A DNA stretch of 64,000 nucleotides from Bacteroides ihuae (lineage in GTDB: Bacteria > Bacteroidota > Bacteroidia > Bacteroidales > Bacteroidaceae): contig NZ_FNVX01000004.1 of assembly GCF_900104585.1 (NCBI RefSeq), forward strand, positions 992,001 to 1,056,000, given 5' to 3'. Shown piece by piece: positions 10,183 through 18,882 of this stretch (position 1 is the first letter of the stretch; each line of letters opens with the position of its first letter). The position numbers and the translations under genes were made by a program. The notes under the pieces are model-generated. The model did not search any database. It was not told the origin of the DNA and worked only from the letters and a program-made list of their open reading frames with translations.

Positions 10183-10224
10183 AAATGTCTTATCTATAAC
10201 AAATAAGATATAGATAAGACATTT
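10183..10224. promoter_or_regulatory. Perfect 15-bp inverted repeat between the regulator gene and susC
   Basis: AAATGTCTTATCTAT at 10183-10197 is the exact reverse complement of 10210-10224, with a 12-bp loop. It lies 23 bp after the stop of the hybrid regulator gene and about 50 bp upstream of the susC -7 box. It may end transcription of the regulator gene, although there is no T-run and the stem is AT-rich. It may instead be an operator for the regulator's AraC domain; the position upstream of a promoter lacking a -33 box favours this. I cannot decide between the two. Confidence 0.6.
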
Positions 10225-10247
10225 ATTATTAAAATTAAAATGAGCGA

Positions 10248-12968
10248 TTAATCCTCTTCCTGGTATTCGGAAGGAGTTTTATTATAAACCGTTTTAAAGC
10301 ATTTAGAGAAATATGCAGGTGAAGAGAATCCCGTTTGATAAGCTATCTCATTCACGTTCAGGTTCTTCTGTTTAAGCAAAACAGCTGCTTTATTAAGTCT
10401 ATAATTTCTTAAGAATTCCACAGGGGAGATTCCTGTTAAGTCTTTTATCTTTCTATGCAAATGTCCTCTGGATAACCCTAAGCTTTCACTCAGTTTTTCA
10501 ATGTTATAATCTGAATCTGAATAGACCTTCTCAATCTGTTCCATAAACCTTTTCAAAAAGACATCATCTAAACTATCAATCTTTTCAGGGTCAATTTGCA
10601 GCACATTACCTTTTTGAAGTTTATCAAGCAGTTGTTCCCGAAGTCGTTTTCGTTCTTCCAGTAATCTAATAATTTTTATCTTCAAATAATTAATATGAAA
10701 AGGCTTCCGAATATAGCCGTCTGCTCCGCCAATTACACCATATATTTGTTGCCGGACATCAGAAAGTGCAGTTAGTAACACTACAGGTATGTGGCTAATT
10801 AGAACATCACTTTTTATTTCCCGACACAGTTCAAAGCCATTCATCCGAGGCATCATAACATCGCTAAGCACCAATGAGACTTCTTCGGATTTTAAAATGT
10901 CCAATGCTTGTTCACCATCGGATGCAGTTAGAATTTTAAAGTTCTCCTGAAGTTCTCTCTGCAAATAAATGCGCACGTCCTCATCATCATCTACTATCAA
11001 GATGATATAAGAATAGGCTTGAGAAAGTAAGTTCTTCTCTGTTTGGTCATCCAATACAGTAGTAACGTATGACTTTAGCGATAAATCAACTTCACGTACG
11101 TTATCTCCTTGACTAATTTGCTTATCTCTATTTAAAGTAATAGTAAATACCGTTTTTTTACCAGGAGTGCTTTCTACAGCTATTTCTCCTTTATGCATGG
11201 ATACGTACTCTTTAACCAGATGCAGTCCAATACCAGTCCCAGCAGAGCTATTTTCTGTATAAAAACGATTAAAGATATTACCGATCTTATCAGGTTGTAT
11301 ACCACAACCATTATCTTCCACCTCTATAATAACTTTATCGCCTTCACCCTTAATAACAAGAGAAATGATTCCTCCTTCCGAAACAAACTTAAATGCATTG
11401 GACAACAGATTCACTAATACTTTCTCCATCAAATCTTGATCTATCCACAAAAAACATTCTTTCATCTCAGAGGAAAAAGTATATGTGATATGCCGTAACG
11501 TAGCAATGTTTTCAAAATACGATTTTACTTCTCCCACAAAACTAACCAGTTCCGTTTGCTCAATTTTAAGCTCTTGCTGATTGCTTTCTACCTTTCGAAA
11601 GTCCAGAATCTGATTAATGACTCTCAGCAGGCGATCAGCATTCTTATGCATCAACTCCAGGTCAGGCAGATAAGGGGAATTGTGCAAAAGTCTGATAAGG
11701 CGATCCAAGGGCCCCAATATTAAAGTAAGCGGAGTACGCACCTCATGTGACACATTTGTGAAGAATTGGAGCTTTTGTGCTGTAACTTGCTCTATTTCAG
11801 CATTTAGTGAGATAAGTTTTTTGTTTTGCTCTTCTTCCTTTTTGTTCTTCTCTATCAGTTTCTTGTTTACTCGTTGCATTTTCCTATTAATAAAAAAGGC
11901 GTAAACAGAAAGTAGTACAAAAGCGATCATCAAAGCAGAGATGATGGTTAGCGAGCTGCGAAGAAACACGAACCGATCAAATAGCTGATCAATCTTTGAG
12001 CGTTGCCCCTCAATTCTTTTTTGATAGTTTTGTAGCTGCTTGGTTGCTAACAAGATATTTCTTGCACTTTTCATGTCGATTAGCGATGTTTGCAATGCGA
12101 TCTTTTTAGGAACAGGCTTACCGTTTATTATATCCATCGATATTTTTATCAACTCCTCAGCACCTGTCGGATAGAGAAAGGAGACGTCAATACGCCCATC
12201 TGCAACTGCCTCCAGCCCTGCACCCGCTGTTGCATCCACGCCAATGATTTGAGTCTTTTCTTTTGAACGATTATGATTAATAGAGTCCGTAACTTCTCGT
12301 GCTGCAATAGCCATCATATCATTATGGCAATAAATAAAAGTACATCGATCTATTCCTGTCTGTTTGGGAAGAAGATTTCTTGTTTTTTTGTAAAGCCAAT
12401 CACCTTCAAATGATTCATAGCGAACATCGGTACGCGCTTTCATGGCATCAATAAAACCTTGGTGTCTTTCACGTGCCGGTGAAGACCTTTTTAATCCCCA
12501 AACTTCCAGAACAGTAGATCCTGGCAGCACGTGAATAGCAGCATATTCTCCGGCAGCAAAACCAATTGCATAGTTATCAGCTCCAACAAATGAAGTATAG
12601 AAATCCGAATTAATTTTTCTATCAGTTATAATAGTCGGTATCCCCGCTTTATAAGCCTCTTCAGCGATGGGAGTTATGGCTTCCGATTCAAAAGGAGAGA
12701 TAATAAGTACATCCACCTTCATTCCCATTAACTCACGTATCTGATCTATTTGTCTTTCATTGCTGTTATTTGCATCCTTAACAATAATCTTAATGTTATC
12801 ATAGTTGGATGCTTCAATCATTAGTTCTTTAATCATTGATTGACGCCAAGCATCGTTTAGCACACATTGAGAGACTCCTATCGTATATTGCTTTTCTTTA
12901 GATGAAGAGGTGCATGCCTGCAAGCAAAGGGTAATTATGAGGCAAAAGAAGATTATAACGTTTTTCAT
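10248..12968 (-). CDS. Hybrid two-component sensor-regulator with sugar-binding periplasmic domain
   Basis: The 906-residue protein carries a whole signal pathway in one chain. After a signal segment (1-19, with LQAC resembling a lipobox) comes a type-I periplasmic binding domain of the RbsB/LacI kind (about 27-310). A transmembrane helix (about 338-361), a short coiled coil, HisKA (FFTNVSHEVRTPL, phospho-acceptor His408), HATPase (N524, DNGCGI 552-557, TGIGLHLV), a receiver domain (VDDDEDV; phospho-acceptor Asp703; Lys755) and a C-terminal AraC-type helix-turn-helix (about 813-905) follow. B. thetaiotaomicron BT1754 has this architecture and binds fructose. Fructose sensing here is inferred from that and from the neighbouring GH32/SusCD genes, whose operon it most likely activates. 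Confidence 0.93.
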   Translation of the reverse strand: MKNVIIFFCLIITLCLQACTSSSKEKQYTIGVSQCVLNDAWRQSMIKELMIEASNYDNIKIIVKDANNSNERQIDQIRELMGMKVDVLIISPFESEAITPIAEEAYKAGIPTIITDRKINSDFYTSFVGADNYAIGFAAGEYAAIHVLPGSTVLEVWGLKRSSPARERHQGFIDAMKARTDVRYESFEGDWLYKKTRNLLPKQTGIDRCTFIYCHNDMMAIAAREVTDSINHNRSKEKTQIIGVDATAGAGLEAVADGRIDVSFLYPTGAEELIKISMDIINGKPVPKKIALQTSLIDMKSARNILLATKQLQNYQKRIEGQRSKIDQLFDRFVFLRSSLTIISALMIAFVLLSVYAFFINRKMQRVNKKLIEKNKKEEEQNKKLISLNAEIEQVTAQKLQFFTNVSHEVRTPLTLILGPLDRLIRLLHNSPYLPDLELMHKNADRLLRVINQILDFRKVESNQQELKIEQTELVSFVGEVKSYFENIATLRHITYTFSSEMKECFLWIDQDLMEKVLVNLLSNAFKFVSEGGIISLVIKGEGDKVIIEVEDNGCGIQPDKIGNIFNRFYTENSSAGTGIGLHLVKEYVSMHKGEIAVESTPGKKTVFTITLNRDKQISQGDNVREVDLSLKSYVTTVLDDQTEKNLLSQAYSYIILIVDDDEDVRIYLQRELQENFKILTASDGEQALDILKSEEVSLVLSDVMMPRMNGFELCREIKSDVLISHIPVVLLTALSDVRQQIYGVIGGADGYIRKPFHINYLKIKIIRLLEERKRLREQLLDKLQKGNVLQIDPEKIDSLDDVFLKRFMEQIEKVYSDSDYNIEKLSESLGLSRGHLHRKIKDLTGISPVEFLRNYRLNKAAVLLKQKNLNVNEIAYQTGFSSPAYFSKCFKTVYNKTPSEYQEED

Positions 12969-13147
12969 ACCACAGTTTTTAAGCTTTCGTATTAGGCGGT
13001 AAAGATAAGAATATAATCATCCAAAGACTTTCTGCATAAGATTAAAATTTTAATGAGTATCATAGCTGTTTTGGTAGAAATTGACAATATAGCAAGAATT
13101 GCAAAATTTAATTTAGAGAATGAACAAGCTAAGTACAATACAAGTTA

Positions 13148-13155
13148 TACTTTTG
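13148..13155 (+). promoter_or_regulatory. Candidate -7 box for the MFS exporter gene
   Basis: TACTTTTG matches TAnnTTTG and lies 28 bp before the ATG at 13184, implying a short leader. No convincing -33 element is visible. It supports 13184 rather than the ATG at 13120 (another frame) as the start of the gene. Confidence 0.45.
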
Positions 13156-13183
13156 CACCTGAACGATAAAACACCTATTCAAG

Positions 13184-14575
13184 ATGCACGCAGAAAAGAA
13201 TTCTTTAGAAAACGTGCCTGCTATCATGGCAGGATTAATGTTAAGCTTACTACTTGCAGCACTCGACAATTCGATCGTTGCAACAGCCATGCCCAAAATC
13301 ATAGGGGATTTGCAGGGTATGGAGTATTATTCGCTTCCATTCACATCCTACTTGCTTTTTTCTACCGTAGCAATTCCTATAGCCGGAAAACTTTCGGATG
13401 TTTTTGGACGGAAAGTTGTCATCTTATGGGGAATGACGGGCTTCTTGGCTACATCCATATTGTGTGCTATATCGATTAATATGCCAATGCTGATTCTCAT
13501 CAGAGGGTTGCAGGGTGCATGTGGAGGAGTACTGGCTTCGAGCACATTTATCATTACTGCAGAACTTTTCCCTCCTAAGCAACGAGCAAAATACATAGGC
13601 ATCCTTGCATCAATGCATGGACTGGCCAGCTTACTCGGTCCTGTATTGGGTGGAGTGATAACGGAATACATGTCATGGCATTGGATATTCTTCATCAATA
13701 TACCGATTGGTATTGTGGCCTTCTATTTATTAAACCGCCATCTATCACTACTCAAACATGCTGACACCACTAATAATGGTTTGGATGTGAAAGGTATATT
13801 GGTCTTCTTAGCAGCTGTTTTTCCACTCTTGTTCTGCCTCACCGAAGGAGGAAGACTTTTGCCATGGACATCTCCCCTACTCTTCATTCTCGCCGCCCTT
13901 TCTATCTGCTTAACAATCTGGTTCGTCAAATTGGAACAAAAGTCACATTCGCCCATGCTGCCCTCGGGCCTATTAAAAAACAAAGTCTTCCAAAAGGCAG
14001 CAATTGCAGCAGCAATGGGATATGTCGCTCTATTCGGGCTTATACTATACATCCCTTATATTCTGCAGATTGTATTGAAGGAAAGTGCTTCTTTTTCCGG
14101 AATAATGATGCTACCCATGTCACTATCAATGGTCGTTGGTGGAATGGCTGGTGGAGCAATAGTATCGCGCTCACAACGATATCGTCAATCAAGTATTATA
14201 AATTTCTCTATTGCCATTGCCGGTTTTGCCGTGCTCTTGTTCTTTGGCACAGATATTTCAATGCCACTCATGGTAGTGGCACTATTATTAGCCGGATTGG
14301 GTATTGGCATGAACTTCCCAGTCGTAAACATTGTGCCTCAAGCCATCATCTCAGTCACCCAAATGGGAATACTGGTTTCCACCATCGAATTCTTTCAAGT
14401 AATGGGTGGGGTTCTTTCTACATCCGTTTTCGGGAAAATGTTAAGCCTATCGCTTCCTGCCATACTATGGATCTGTATTGCTGCTTTGGCAACGGGTATT
14501 ATCGCAATGAGTTTACTTGACGAAAAAGCGGTTCATGAAGGATTTGCCAGGCAACGCAACAAAGAGAATAATTAG
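13184..14575 (+). CDS. MFS multidrug exporter, DHA2 (EmrB/QacA) type
   Basis: A 463-residue hydrophobic protein with 13-14 predicted membrane segments. The DHA2 signature LDNSIVATAMPKI is at 27-39 (Asp28 in helix 1), the MFS motif A appears as GKLSDVFGRK at 68-77, and LLGPVLGGVI fits the antiporter motif C in helix 5. These together point to a proton-driven drug efflux pump of the inner membrane. The substrate cannot be deduced. The gene stands alone, divergent from the PUL regulator and convergent with the LuxR-type gene. Confidence 0.88.
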   Translation: MHAEKNSLENVPAIMAGLMLSLLLAALDNSIVATAMPKIIGDLQGMEYYSLPFTSYLLFSTVAIPIAGKLSDVFGRKVVILWGMTGFLATSILCAISINMPMLILIRGLQGACGGVLASSTFIITAELFPPKQRAKYIGILASMHGLASLLGPVLGGVITEYMSWHWIFFINIPIGIVAFYLLNRHLSLLKHADTTNNGLDVKGILVFLAAVFPLLFCLTEGGRLLPWTSPLLFILAALSICLTIWFVKLEQKSHSPMLPSGLLKNKVFQKAAIAAAMGYVALFGLILYIPYILQIVLKESASFSGIMMLPMSLSMVVGGMAGGAIVSRSQRYRQSSIINFSIAIAGFAVLLFFGTDISMPLMVVALLLAGLGIGMNFPVVNIVPQAIISVTQMGILVSTIEFFQVMGGVLSTSVFGKMLSLSLPAILWICIAALATGIIAMSLLDEKAVHEGFARQRNKENN

Positions 14576-14705
14576 TGAATCGGAGACAGAGCATCATATT
14601 CCAAATCTTCTCCCAGACAAGTTGCATGAAATTCCGACAGATATAACATGATTAACAGTTCTGATCGCTTCAATAGCAGAGATTAAGATCATCTTAAAGA
14701 AAGTA

Positions 14706-15485
14706 TCAAACGACAATAAGCCCCATAACGAGTGCCGTTTGCACAGCTTCAGCGCCATTCGTTACTTGCATTTTCTTTATGATATTTTGCCGATGTCGAT
14801 GAACGGTATAAAGTGCGATATTCAGTTGTTCGGCTATCTGTTTGCTTCCTTTTCCTTGCGCTACAAGAGTCAGAACTTCCAATTCACGACCACTTAGTAA
14901 TGTACAATCATATTGTTTGTATCTTTCAATAGATAATATCTCTCCCGTCTCGTTATTAATGATTTTGCCATCAATTCCTTGTCGAGGATGTTGTTCCATA
15001 GAAGGAGCATACAAACAAAGAGCCAACCAAATACTACCATTAGGCAAGCTTGTCAGATAGAAAGTCCGGTGAGTGATATACTGATATTTACCCAAGGCAT
15101 TACAAACTCGAATATAACTAAACGTATTATATTTGTGACGTTCTTCCGGAGGAAGATTCTTCTGAAATTGAAAATAACGCAACTCTAAAATATGCCGTTC
15201 TCTTAAATCATCAGGATGAATTTTACTAAAAATACATTCTTCAAAGGCAGAGTCAATTGAAAGACTATGAGAAGGCAAGCCAAAGATATCGCCAAAACTT
15301 CCGGCATAGATATAACTTTTATTATATTGAAAGTCAGACAATACAGCTATGCTATGATCTATATCAACATACGCTTTAGCTAACTGGCTGTATTTAGAAA
15401 GCAATATTTCTCTATGTTCGGCATCGAAAAAAGATTGTTCCAGCAAAGTAGAAAATAATTCATCCTGCGCTGATATAGTTGTCAT
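14706..15485 (-). CDS. LuxR-type transcriptional regulator with PAS-like sensor region
   Basis: A 259-residue protein. Residues about 45-165 resemble a PAS domain (IFSKIHPDDLRERH followed by a strand-rich stretch), a frequent arrangement in Bacteroides LuxR-family regulators. The C-terminal 60 residues (196-255) are a clear LuxR/FixJ helix-turn-helix (LSGRELEVLTLVAQGKGSKQ, then TVHRHRQNIIKKM). No receiver domain is present, so it is not a classical response regulator. Target genes are unknown; the divergent lipoprotein gene at 15599 is a possible one. Confidence 0.85.
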   Translation of the reverse strand: MTTISAQDELFSTLLEQSFFDAEHREILLSKYSQLAKAYVDIDHSIAVLSDFQYNKSYIYAGSFGDIFGLPSHSLSIDSAFEECIFSKIHPDDLRERHILELRYFQFQKNLPPEERHKYNTFSYIRVCNALGKYQYITHRTFYLTSLPNGSIWLALCLYAPSMEQHPRQGIDGKIINNETGEILSIERYKQYDCTLLSGRELEVLTLVAQGKGSKQIAEQLNIALYTVHRHRQNIIKKMQVTNGAEAVQTALVMGLIVV

Positions 15486-15516
15486 ATGATAGCTAATAAT
15501 TGGTTAATTTTAGGCA

Positions 15517-15547
15517 TTGCAAAAACCTTGTCTTTAAGTTAACTTTG
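15517..15547 (+). promoter_or_regulatory. Bacteroides-type promoter for the DUF1349 lipoprotein gene
   Basis: TTG at 15517-15519 and TAACTTTG at 15540-15547 are separated by 20 bp, the spacing of the Bacteroides sigma-ABfr promoter. Transcription would start near 15555, about 45 nt before the ATG at 15599. Confidence 0.6.
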
Positions 15548-15598
15548 CAACATTGAAATATTACAAAAATACTTATTTGTATTGACAATCAATAAATA

Positions 15599-16357
15599 AT
15601 GAATATGAAAAGAAAAAACTTTTTTATGTCTGTAATTCTGGGAGCAACGCTTTTAAGCAGTTGCGGTAATAAGGAGACTTCAAGTACTTCTTCTAAAAAA
15701 GAAGATAAAGTGGCAACTGATTCCGCTCGTATCAATGGAATACCTTGTGATATAAAACTTTCAGGGATTCATTTTACTAAGGCAGTGAATGGAGCCGACA
15801 CTCTTGTAAGCATAGACAACAAAGAAAAAATAGAATTTCGTGTAGGAGAGAAGAAAGATTATTTCTGTGATCCTAACAGTCAGTTGTCTAATAATACTGC
15901 TCCTATCTTATTGACAAAAGTAGATAACACCAAACCCTTTACATTTACGGCAAAAGTAGCACCACAGTTCACCGAAACAGGACTTTACAATGCTGGAGTA
16001 CTTTATATTTATGTAAATGATAATTTCTGGCAGAAATTCTGTTTTGAACAAGATGAGCGAGGTAATCATCGTATGGTAACTGTGCGAACCATTGGAACTT
16101 CTGATGACAATAACCACGATATCATCAACATTCCTTGGGCTTACATGAAAATCTCATCAGACACCCGTACTGTTGGAAGCTATTATTCTCTTGATAACAA
16201 AGAATGGCATATGGTACGCTTGTATAAGAATAATTATCCAGAAGAAATTTGGTTAGGGATTAGCGCACAATGCCCTATGGAAAAAGGAAGTGTAACCAAT
16301 TTTGAAGAAATTAGTTTGAAACAGAATAGTGTTTCGGACTTCCGCATGGGAAACTAG
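15599..16357 (+). CDS. DUF1349 (concanavalin-like) lipoprotein
   Basis: A 252-residue lipoprotein (LLSSC, Cys22; a second in-frame ATG lies at 15605). After a low-complexity Ser/Lys-rich linker the body from about 50 to 245 matches the DUF1349 jelly-roll fold: LLTKVDNTKPFTFTAKVAP, YNAGVLYIYVNDNFWQKFCFE, a Ser-Tyr-Tyr-Ser-Leu-Asp strand and WLGISAQCP. Members of this family resemble lectin-like glucanase folds. No catalytic residues can be assigned. It may bind or act on carbohydrate in the cell envelope; this is inference from the fold only. Confidence 0.8.
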   Translation: MNMKRKNFFMSVILGATLLSSCGNKETSSTSSKKEDKVATDSARINGIPCDIKLSGIHFTKAVNGADTLVSIDNKEKIEFRVGEKKDYFCDPNSQLSNNTAPILLTKVDNTKPFTFTAKVAPQFTETGLYNAGVLYIYVNDNFWQKFCFEQDERGNHRMVTVRTIGTSDDNNHDIINIPWAYMKISSDTRTVGSYYSLDNKEWHMVRLYKNNYPEEIWLGISAQCPMEKGSVTNFEEISLKQNSVSDFRMGN

Positions 16358-16460
16358 AAGCATTACACGAATGATAGCTATTGCAAGTATTTCACTTACT
16401 CTTGTTCTTCAGCAAAGATTACCAAATGCCGAAAAACAAGAGTAGTGACTTTACATCAGT

Positions 16461-17150
16461 TTATTCATTAACGCCTTCATAAGACATTTCCGCCAATTGG
16501 AAGTGTACCTCTCCTGTCTTCATATCATACACACCACCAACAATAAGGATCTCCTTTCCGTCTTCCATCTCTTTGAGGATAGGACTCATTTTTCGTATCT
16601 GCTCTATCGACCTCTTTACGTTATATTCGCAGACAAGATTTTCAAAGTCAGATTCTGAAGATGAATGTTTGCCTTTTAGTATCTCCGATGCTGCTTCTAC
16701 AGAAGGTTGTATCTTTGATAATAACGTAGTAATGTTACCAAGTTTTACATTGTCAATAGCAGACTGGATAGCGCCGCAATATTCGTGTCCTAATACAAGT
16801 ATCAGTTTAGCACCCGATATTTTGCAAGCATACTCCAGACTACCCAGAATATCATCATTCACAATATTACCCGCCACTCTGGCTACAAACAAGTCACCGA
16901 TTCCTCTATGAAAAATATCTTCCACCGGAACTCTCGAATCCAGACAGGAAAGTACTACCGCTAAAGGATATTGCCCTATGGCCGCAGCTCGTATTCTTTG
17001 GGTGTTATTTCTAACCGTTAAGTTATTTTCAGTAAAATCGTTATTCCCTTTTTTTAAGAGATCTAATATATCTGTGGGTGATAATTTAGCTCGTTGCTCC
17101 TCGGTTAATATCGCATTCGAGAGCATTTCATTTAAAGGTTCTGATTGCAT
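16461..17150 (-). CDS. Beta-class carbonic anhydrase
   Basis: I chose the ATG at 17148-17150 (MQSEPLNEMLSNAIL), which has AGGA a few bases upstream; an ATG at 17168 is the alternative. The product has 229 residues. Zinc ligands and the catalytic dyad of the beta class are present: CLDSR (Cys69, Asp71, Arg73) and HEYC (His122, Cys125), with RVAGNIVNDDILGSLEYA between them. The enzyme interconverts CO2 and bicarbonate, which fits a CO2-requiring fermenter with several carboxylases. A small inverted repeat (AGAGCAA/TTGCTCT, 17170-17189) sits just upstream of the start. Confidence 0.93.
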   Translation of the reverse strand: MQSEPLNEMLSNAILTEEQRAKLSPTDILDLLKKGNNDFTENNLTVRNNTQRIRAAAIGQYPLAVVLSCLDSRVPVEDIFHRGIGDLFVARVAGNIVNDDILGSLEYACKISGAKLILVLGHEYCGAIQSAIDNVKLGNITTLLSKIQPSVEAASEILKGKHSSSESDFENLVCEYNVKRSIEQIRKMSPILKEMEDGKEILIVGGVYDMKTGEVHFQLAEMSYEGVNE

Positions 17151-17242
17151 ATTTCCTATTTTTATCATTAGAGCAAACAAACTTGCTCTGATTGAGAAGT
17201 AAAACAATGAATTAAGTCGAATTGTTTACTAATATAAAAGCG

Positions 17243-17250
17243 TATCTTTG
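17243..17250 (+). promoter_or_regulatory. Candidate -7 box for the gene at 17287
   Basis: TATCTTTG fits TAnnTTTG. A TTG at 17222-17224 lies 18 bp upstream, slightly shorter than the usual spacing. The leader to the ATG at 17287 would be about 30 nt. Confidence 0.5.
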
Positions 17251-17286
17251 TACACTATTACCGAATGAATTAATTTAAAATAAGAT

Positions 17287-17952
17287 ATGAGATCAAAAGA
17301 CTTAAAACCTGCAGAACCGGCAAAAGTATTAGTGATAGGCGAAGATTCTAACCTACAATGGTCGGATACCGCAACAGAGGTTGCCATGTTTGCCGACTAT
17401 TATTTCCGCAGTTTTCCTGAAGACCACGGTGAACGTAGCCGCAACGTAGAAGCACGCAACTTATTCAATCACTTGACTTTTGCCACTCTTAACAGTGTTA
17501 AGCCTTCTGAAATGTATATCACGAACCTGTGCAATGATTACGTAACGCCTGCTCCTAAAGGGAAAAGGGTACTTATTCCGGAAGAAAAAGCCATCAAAGG
17601 ATTATCGCATATTGAATGGGTATTAGAACAAAATCCATCCATCGAATGCGTTCTTTCCATGTCATTACAAACAAATTACTGGTTACAGAAGCTTGGATTT
17701 TACGGTGATGATGAAGCCTTTGTACATGGTGCTCAGCCACGCAATAAAGGTTTGGAATCAGTAGAAGAACCTTTCTACCAGCCTGTTGACGGAAAGGTAT
17801 TCCAATCTATTTGTGGCAATATCTACGATGCAAAGAATCATCCGGTAAAAGTTATTCCGATACTACCGGCAAAGAGCTATCCGCTAAAAGGTAAAGACGA
17901 GGAATTATACACAGAAGCTTACCAAAAAATAAGAAGTCACTTTCGCAAATAA
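17287..17952 (+). CDS. Conserved protein of unknown function, uracil-DNA-glycosylase-like fold suspected
   Basis: A 221-residue cytosolic protein that I cannot name with confidence. The pattern KVLVIGEDSNLQW (13-25), MYITNLCNDY (77-86), a helix with PEEKAIKGLSHIEWVLEQ, then CVLSMSLQTNYWLQKLGF and VIPILPAKSYP follows the strand-helix order of the uracil-DNA-glycosylase superfamily (compare the family-4 'YITN...' and C-terminal 'HPS' regions). The catalytic residues of true glycosylases are not evident. It is followed by a strong terminator and is a single-gene unit. Confidence 0.6.
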   Translation: MRSKDLKPAEPAKVLVIGEDSNLQWSDTATEVAMFADYYFRSFPEDHGERSRNVEARNLFNHLTFATLNSVKPSEMYITNLCNDYVTPAPKGKRVLIPEEKAIKGLSHIEWVLEQNPSIECVLSMSLQTNYWLQKLGFYGDDEAFVHGAQPRNKGLESVEEPFYQPVDGKVFQSICGNIYDAKNHPVKVIPILPAKSYPLKGKDEELYTEAYQKIRSHFRK

Positions 17953-17987
17953 GATAGAATCCATTGTTTTTCGACATGGATGAAGTG

Positions 17988-18018
17988 AATGACGTGATAA
18001 GATAATCACGTCATTTTT
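17988..18018. terminator. Rho-independent terminator between convergent genes
   Basis: AATGACGTGAT (17988-17998) and its reverse complement ATCACGTCATT (18005-18015) form an 11-bp stem with a 6-nt loop, followed by TTT on the plus strand. It closes the gene at 17287-17952. Its right end overlaps the last codons of the convergent gene at 18017. Confidence 0.8.
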
Positions 18019-18745
18019 ATTGCATTTGCCTGATCCGAACTTCAATTTCGGTATTGCATTTCAGTTCATTCTTCAATCCCTCAATAACGGTAGTGCTATA
18101 ATGATACGGATAGAGAACTTTAGGCGAGAACATTTTTGCTGCATTAGCAGCCTGTTCTACAGTCATTGTGTAAGGTTGGTTGACAGGTAAGAATGCAACA
18201 TTAATGTTTTTAAGGTTCTTCAACTCGGGAATATCTTCAGTATCGCCGGCGATATATATACGCAGCCCATCGAAGGTAAGCACATAGCCATTGTCACGAT
18301 AACGGGGATGATACATCTTCCTTTCAGGTGTAGTGTTATATGCCGGAACAGCCTCGAGCGTCACAGTTCCCAGGATTGTTGCCTTATCTCCGTTCTTCAC
18401 CACTTTTCCTTTGCCTATTTTCTTCTGGCTAGCTTCATTGGCTATCAACTCGGTCGTATTTTTAGTGATTGTCTGGATCGCTTTCAAGTCCAGATGATCG
18501 GGATGCTCATGCGTAATTAGAATGACATCGGCCTTAGGAAAAGTGGCATAATCAGCATACTGAGAAACCGGATCTATCTGAATATGCTTCCCTCCATACG
18601 TAAGCATCAGGCTACCGTGCTTAATGAAGGTTATCACGACCTCTTTATTACTCTTCGTTTTAAACGTATCGGTATCGTAAGGCCCTGCCCAAGCAGAAGC
18701 GGCAACAAGCATACCACACACAAACATGACCAATTTAGTATTCAT
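18017..18745 (-). CDS. Exported metallo-beta-lactamase-fold hydrolase (UlaG/YtkL-like)
   Basis: The ATG at 18743-18745 (MNTKLVMFVCGMLVAASAWA) gives a normal signal peptide with an AWA-G cleavage site, so the longer open frame upstream is not used. The mature 220-residue protein shows the zinc motif HEHPDH (His79, His81, Asp83, His84), then an AGDTED motif and YPYHYST near the C-terminus. These fit the L-ascorbate-6-phosphate-lactonase-like branch of the metallo-beta-lactamase superfamily. Export implies a periplasmic substrate, which cannot be named. The gene is divergent from the pentapeptide-repeat gene. Confidence 0.85.
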   Translation of the reverse strand: MNTKLVMFVCGMLVAASAWAGPYDTDTFKTKSNKEVVITFIKHGSLMLTYGGKHIQIDPVSQYADYATFPKADVILITHEHPDHLDLKAIQTITKNTTELIANEASQKKIGKGKVVKNGDKATILGTVTLEAVPAYNTTPERKMYHPRYRDNGYVLTFDGLRIYIAGDTEDIPELKNLKNINVAFLPVNQPYTMTVEQAANAAKMFSPKVLYPYHYSTTVIEGLKNELKCNTEIEVRIRQMQ

Positions 18746-18842
18746 CTTCCGAATTCTTTTAATGATTAAAGGATAATAATAGAACATTGCAAATCTTCGC
18801 ATTGTTCTTGCCACAAATATACATTATTCAAAAAGATATTCT

Positions 18843-18850
18843 TACTTTTG
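18843..18850 (+). promoter_or_regulatory. -7 box that fixes the start of the pentapeptide gene
   Basis: TACTTTTG lies 32 bp before the ATG at 18883. Since transcription would begin near 18857, the in-frame ATG at 18787 cannot be the start. No clear -33 box is seen. Confidence 0.5.
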
Positions 18851-18882
18851 TCTATATTCAGATCTCAAAAAAGAAAAAACAG

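Noticed and set aside
13120-13479. Alternative 119-codon plus frame overlapping the MFS exporter
   Set aside because: It overlaps the clear MFS gene in another frame; composition is that of a shadow frame.
16390-16445. Terminator between the DUF1349 gene and carbonic anhydrase gene
   Set aside because: A 9-bp inverted repeat (ACTCTTGTT/AACAAGAGT) exists, but with a 28-nt loop and no T-run; too weak to list.
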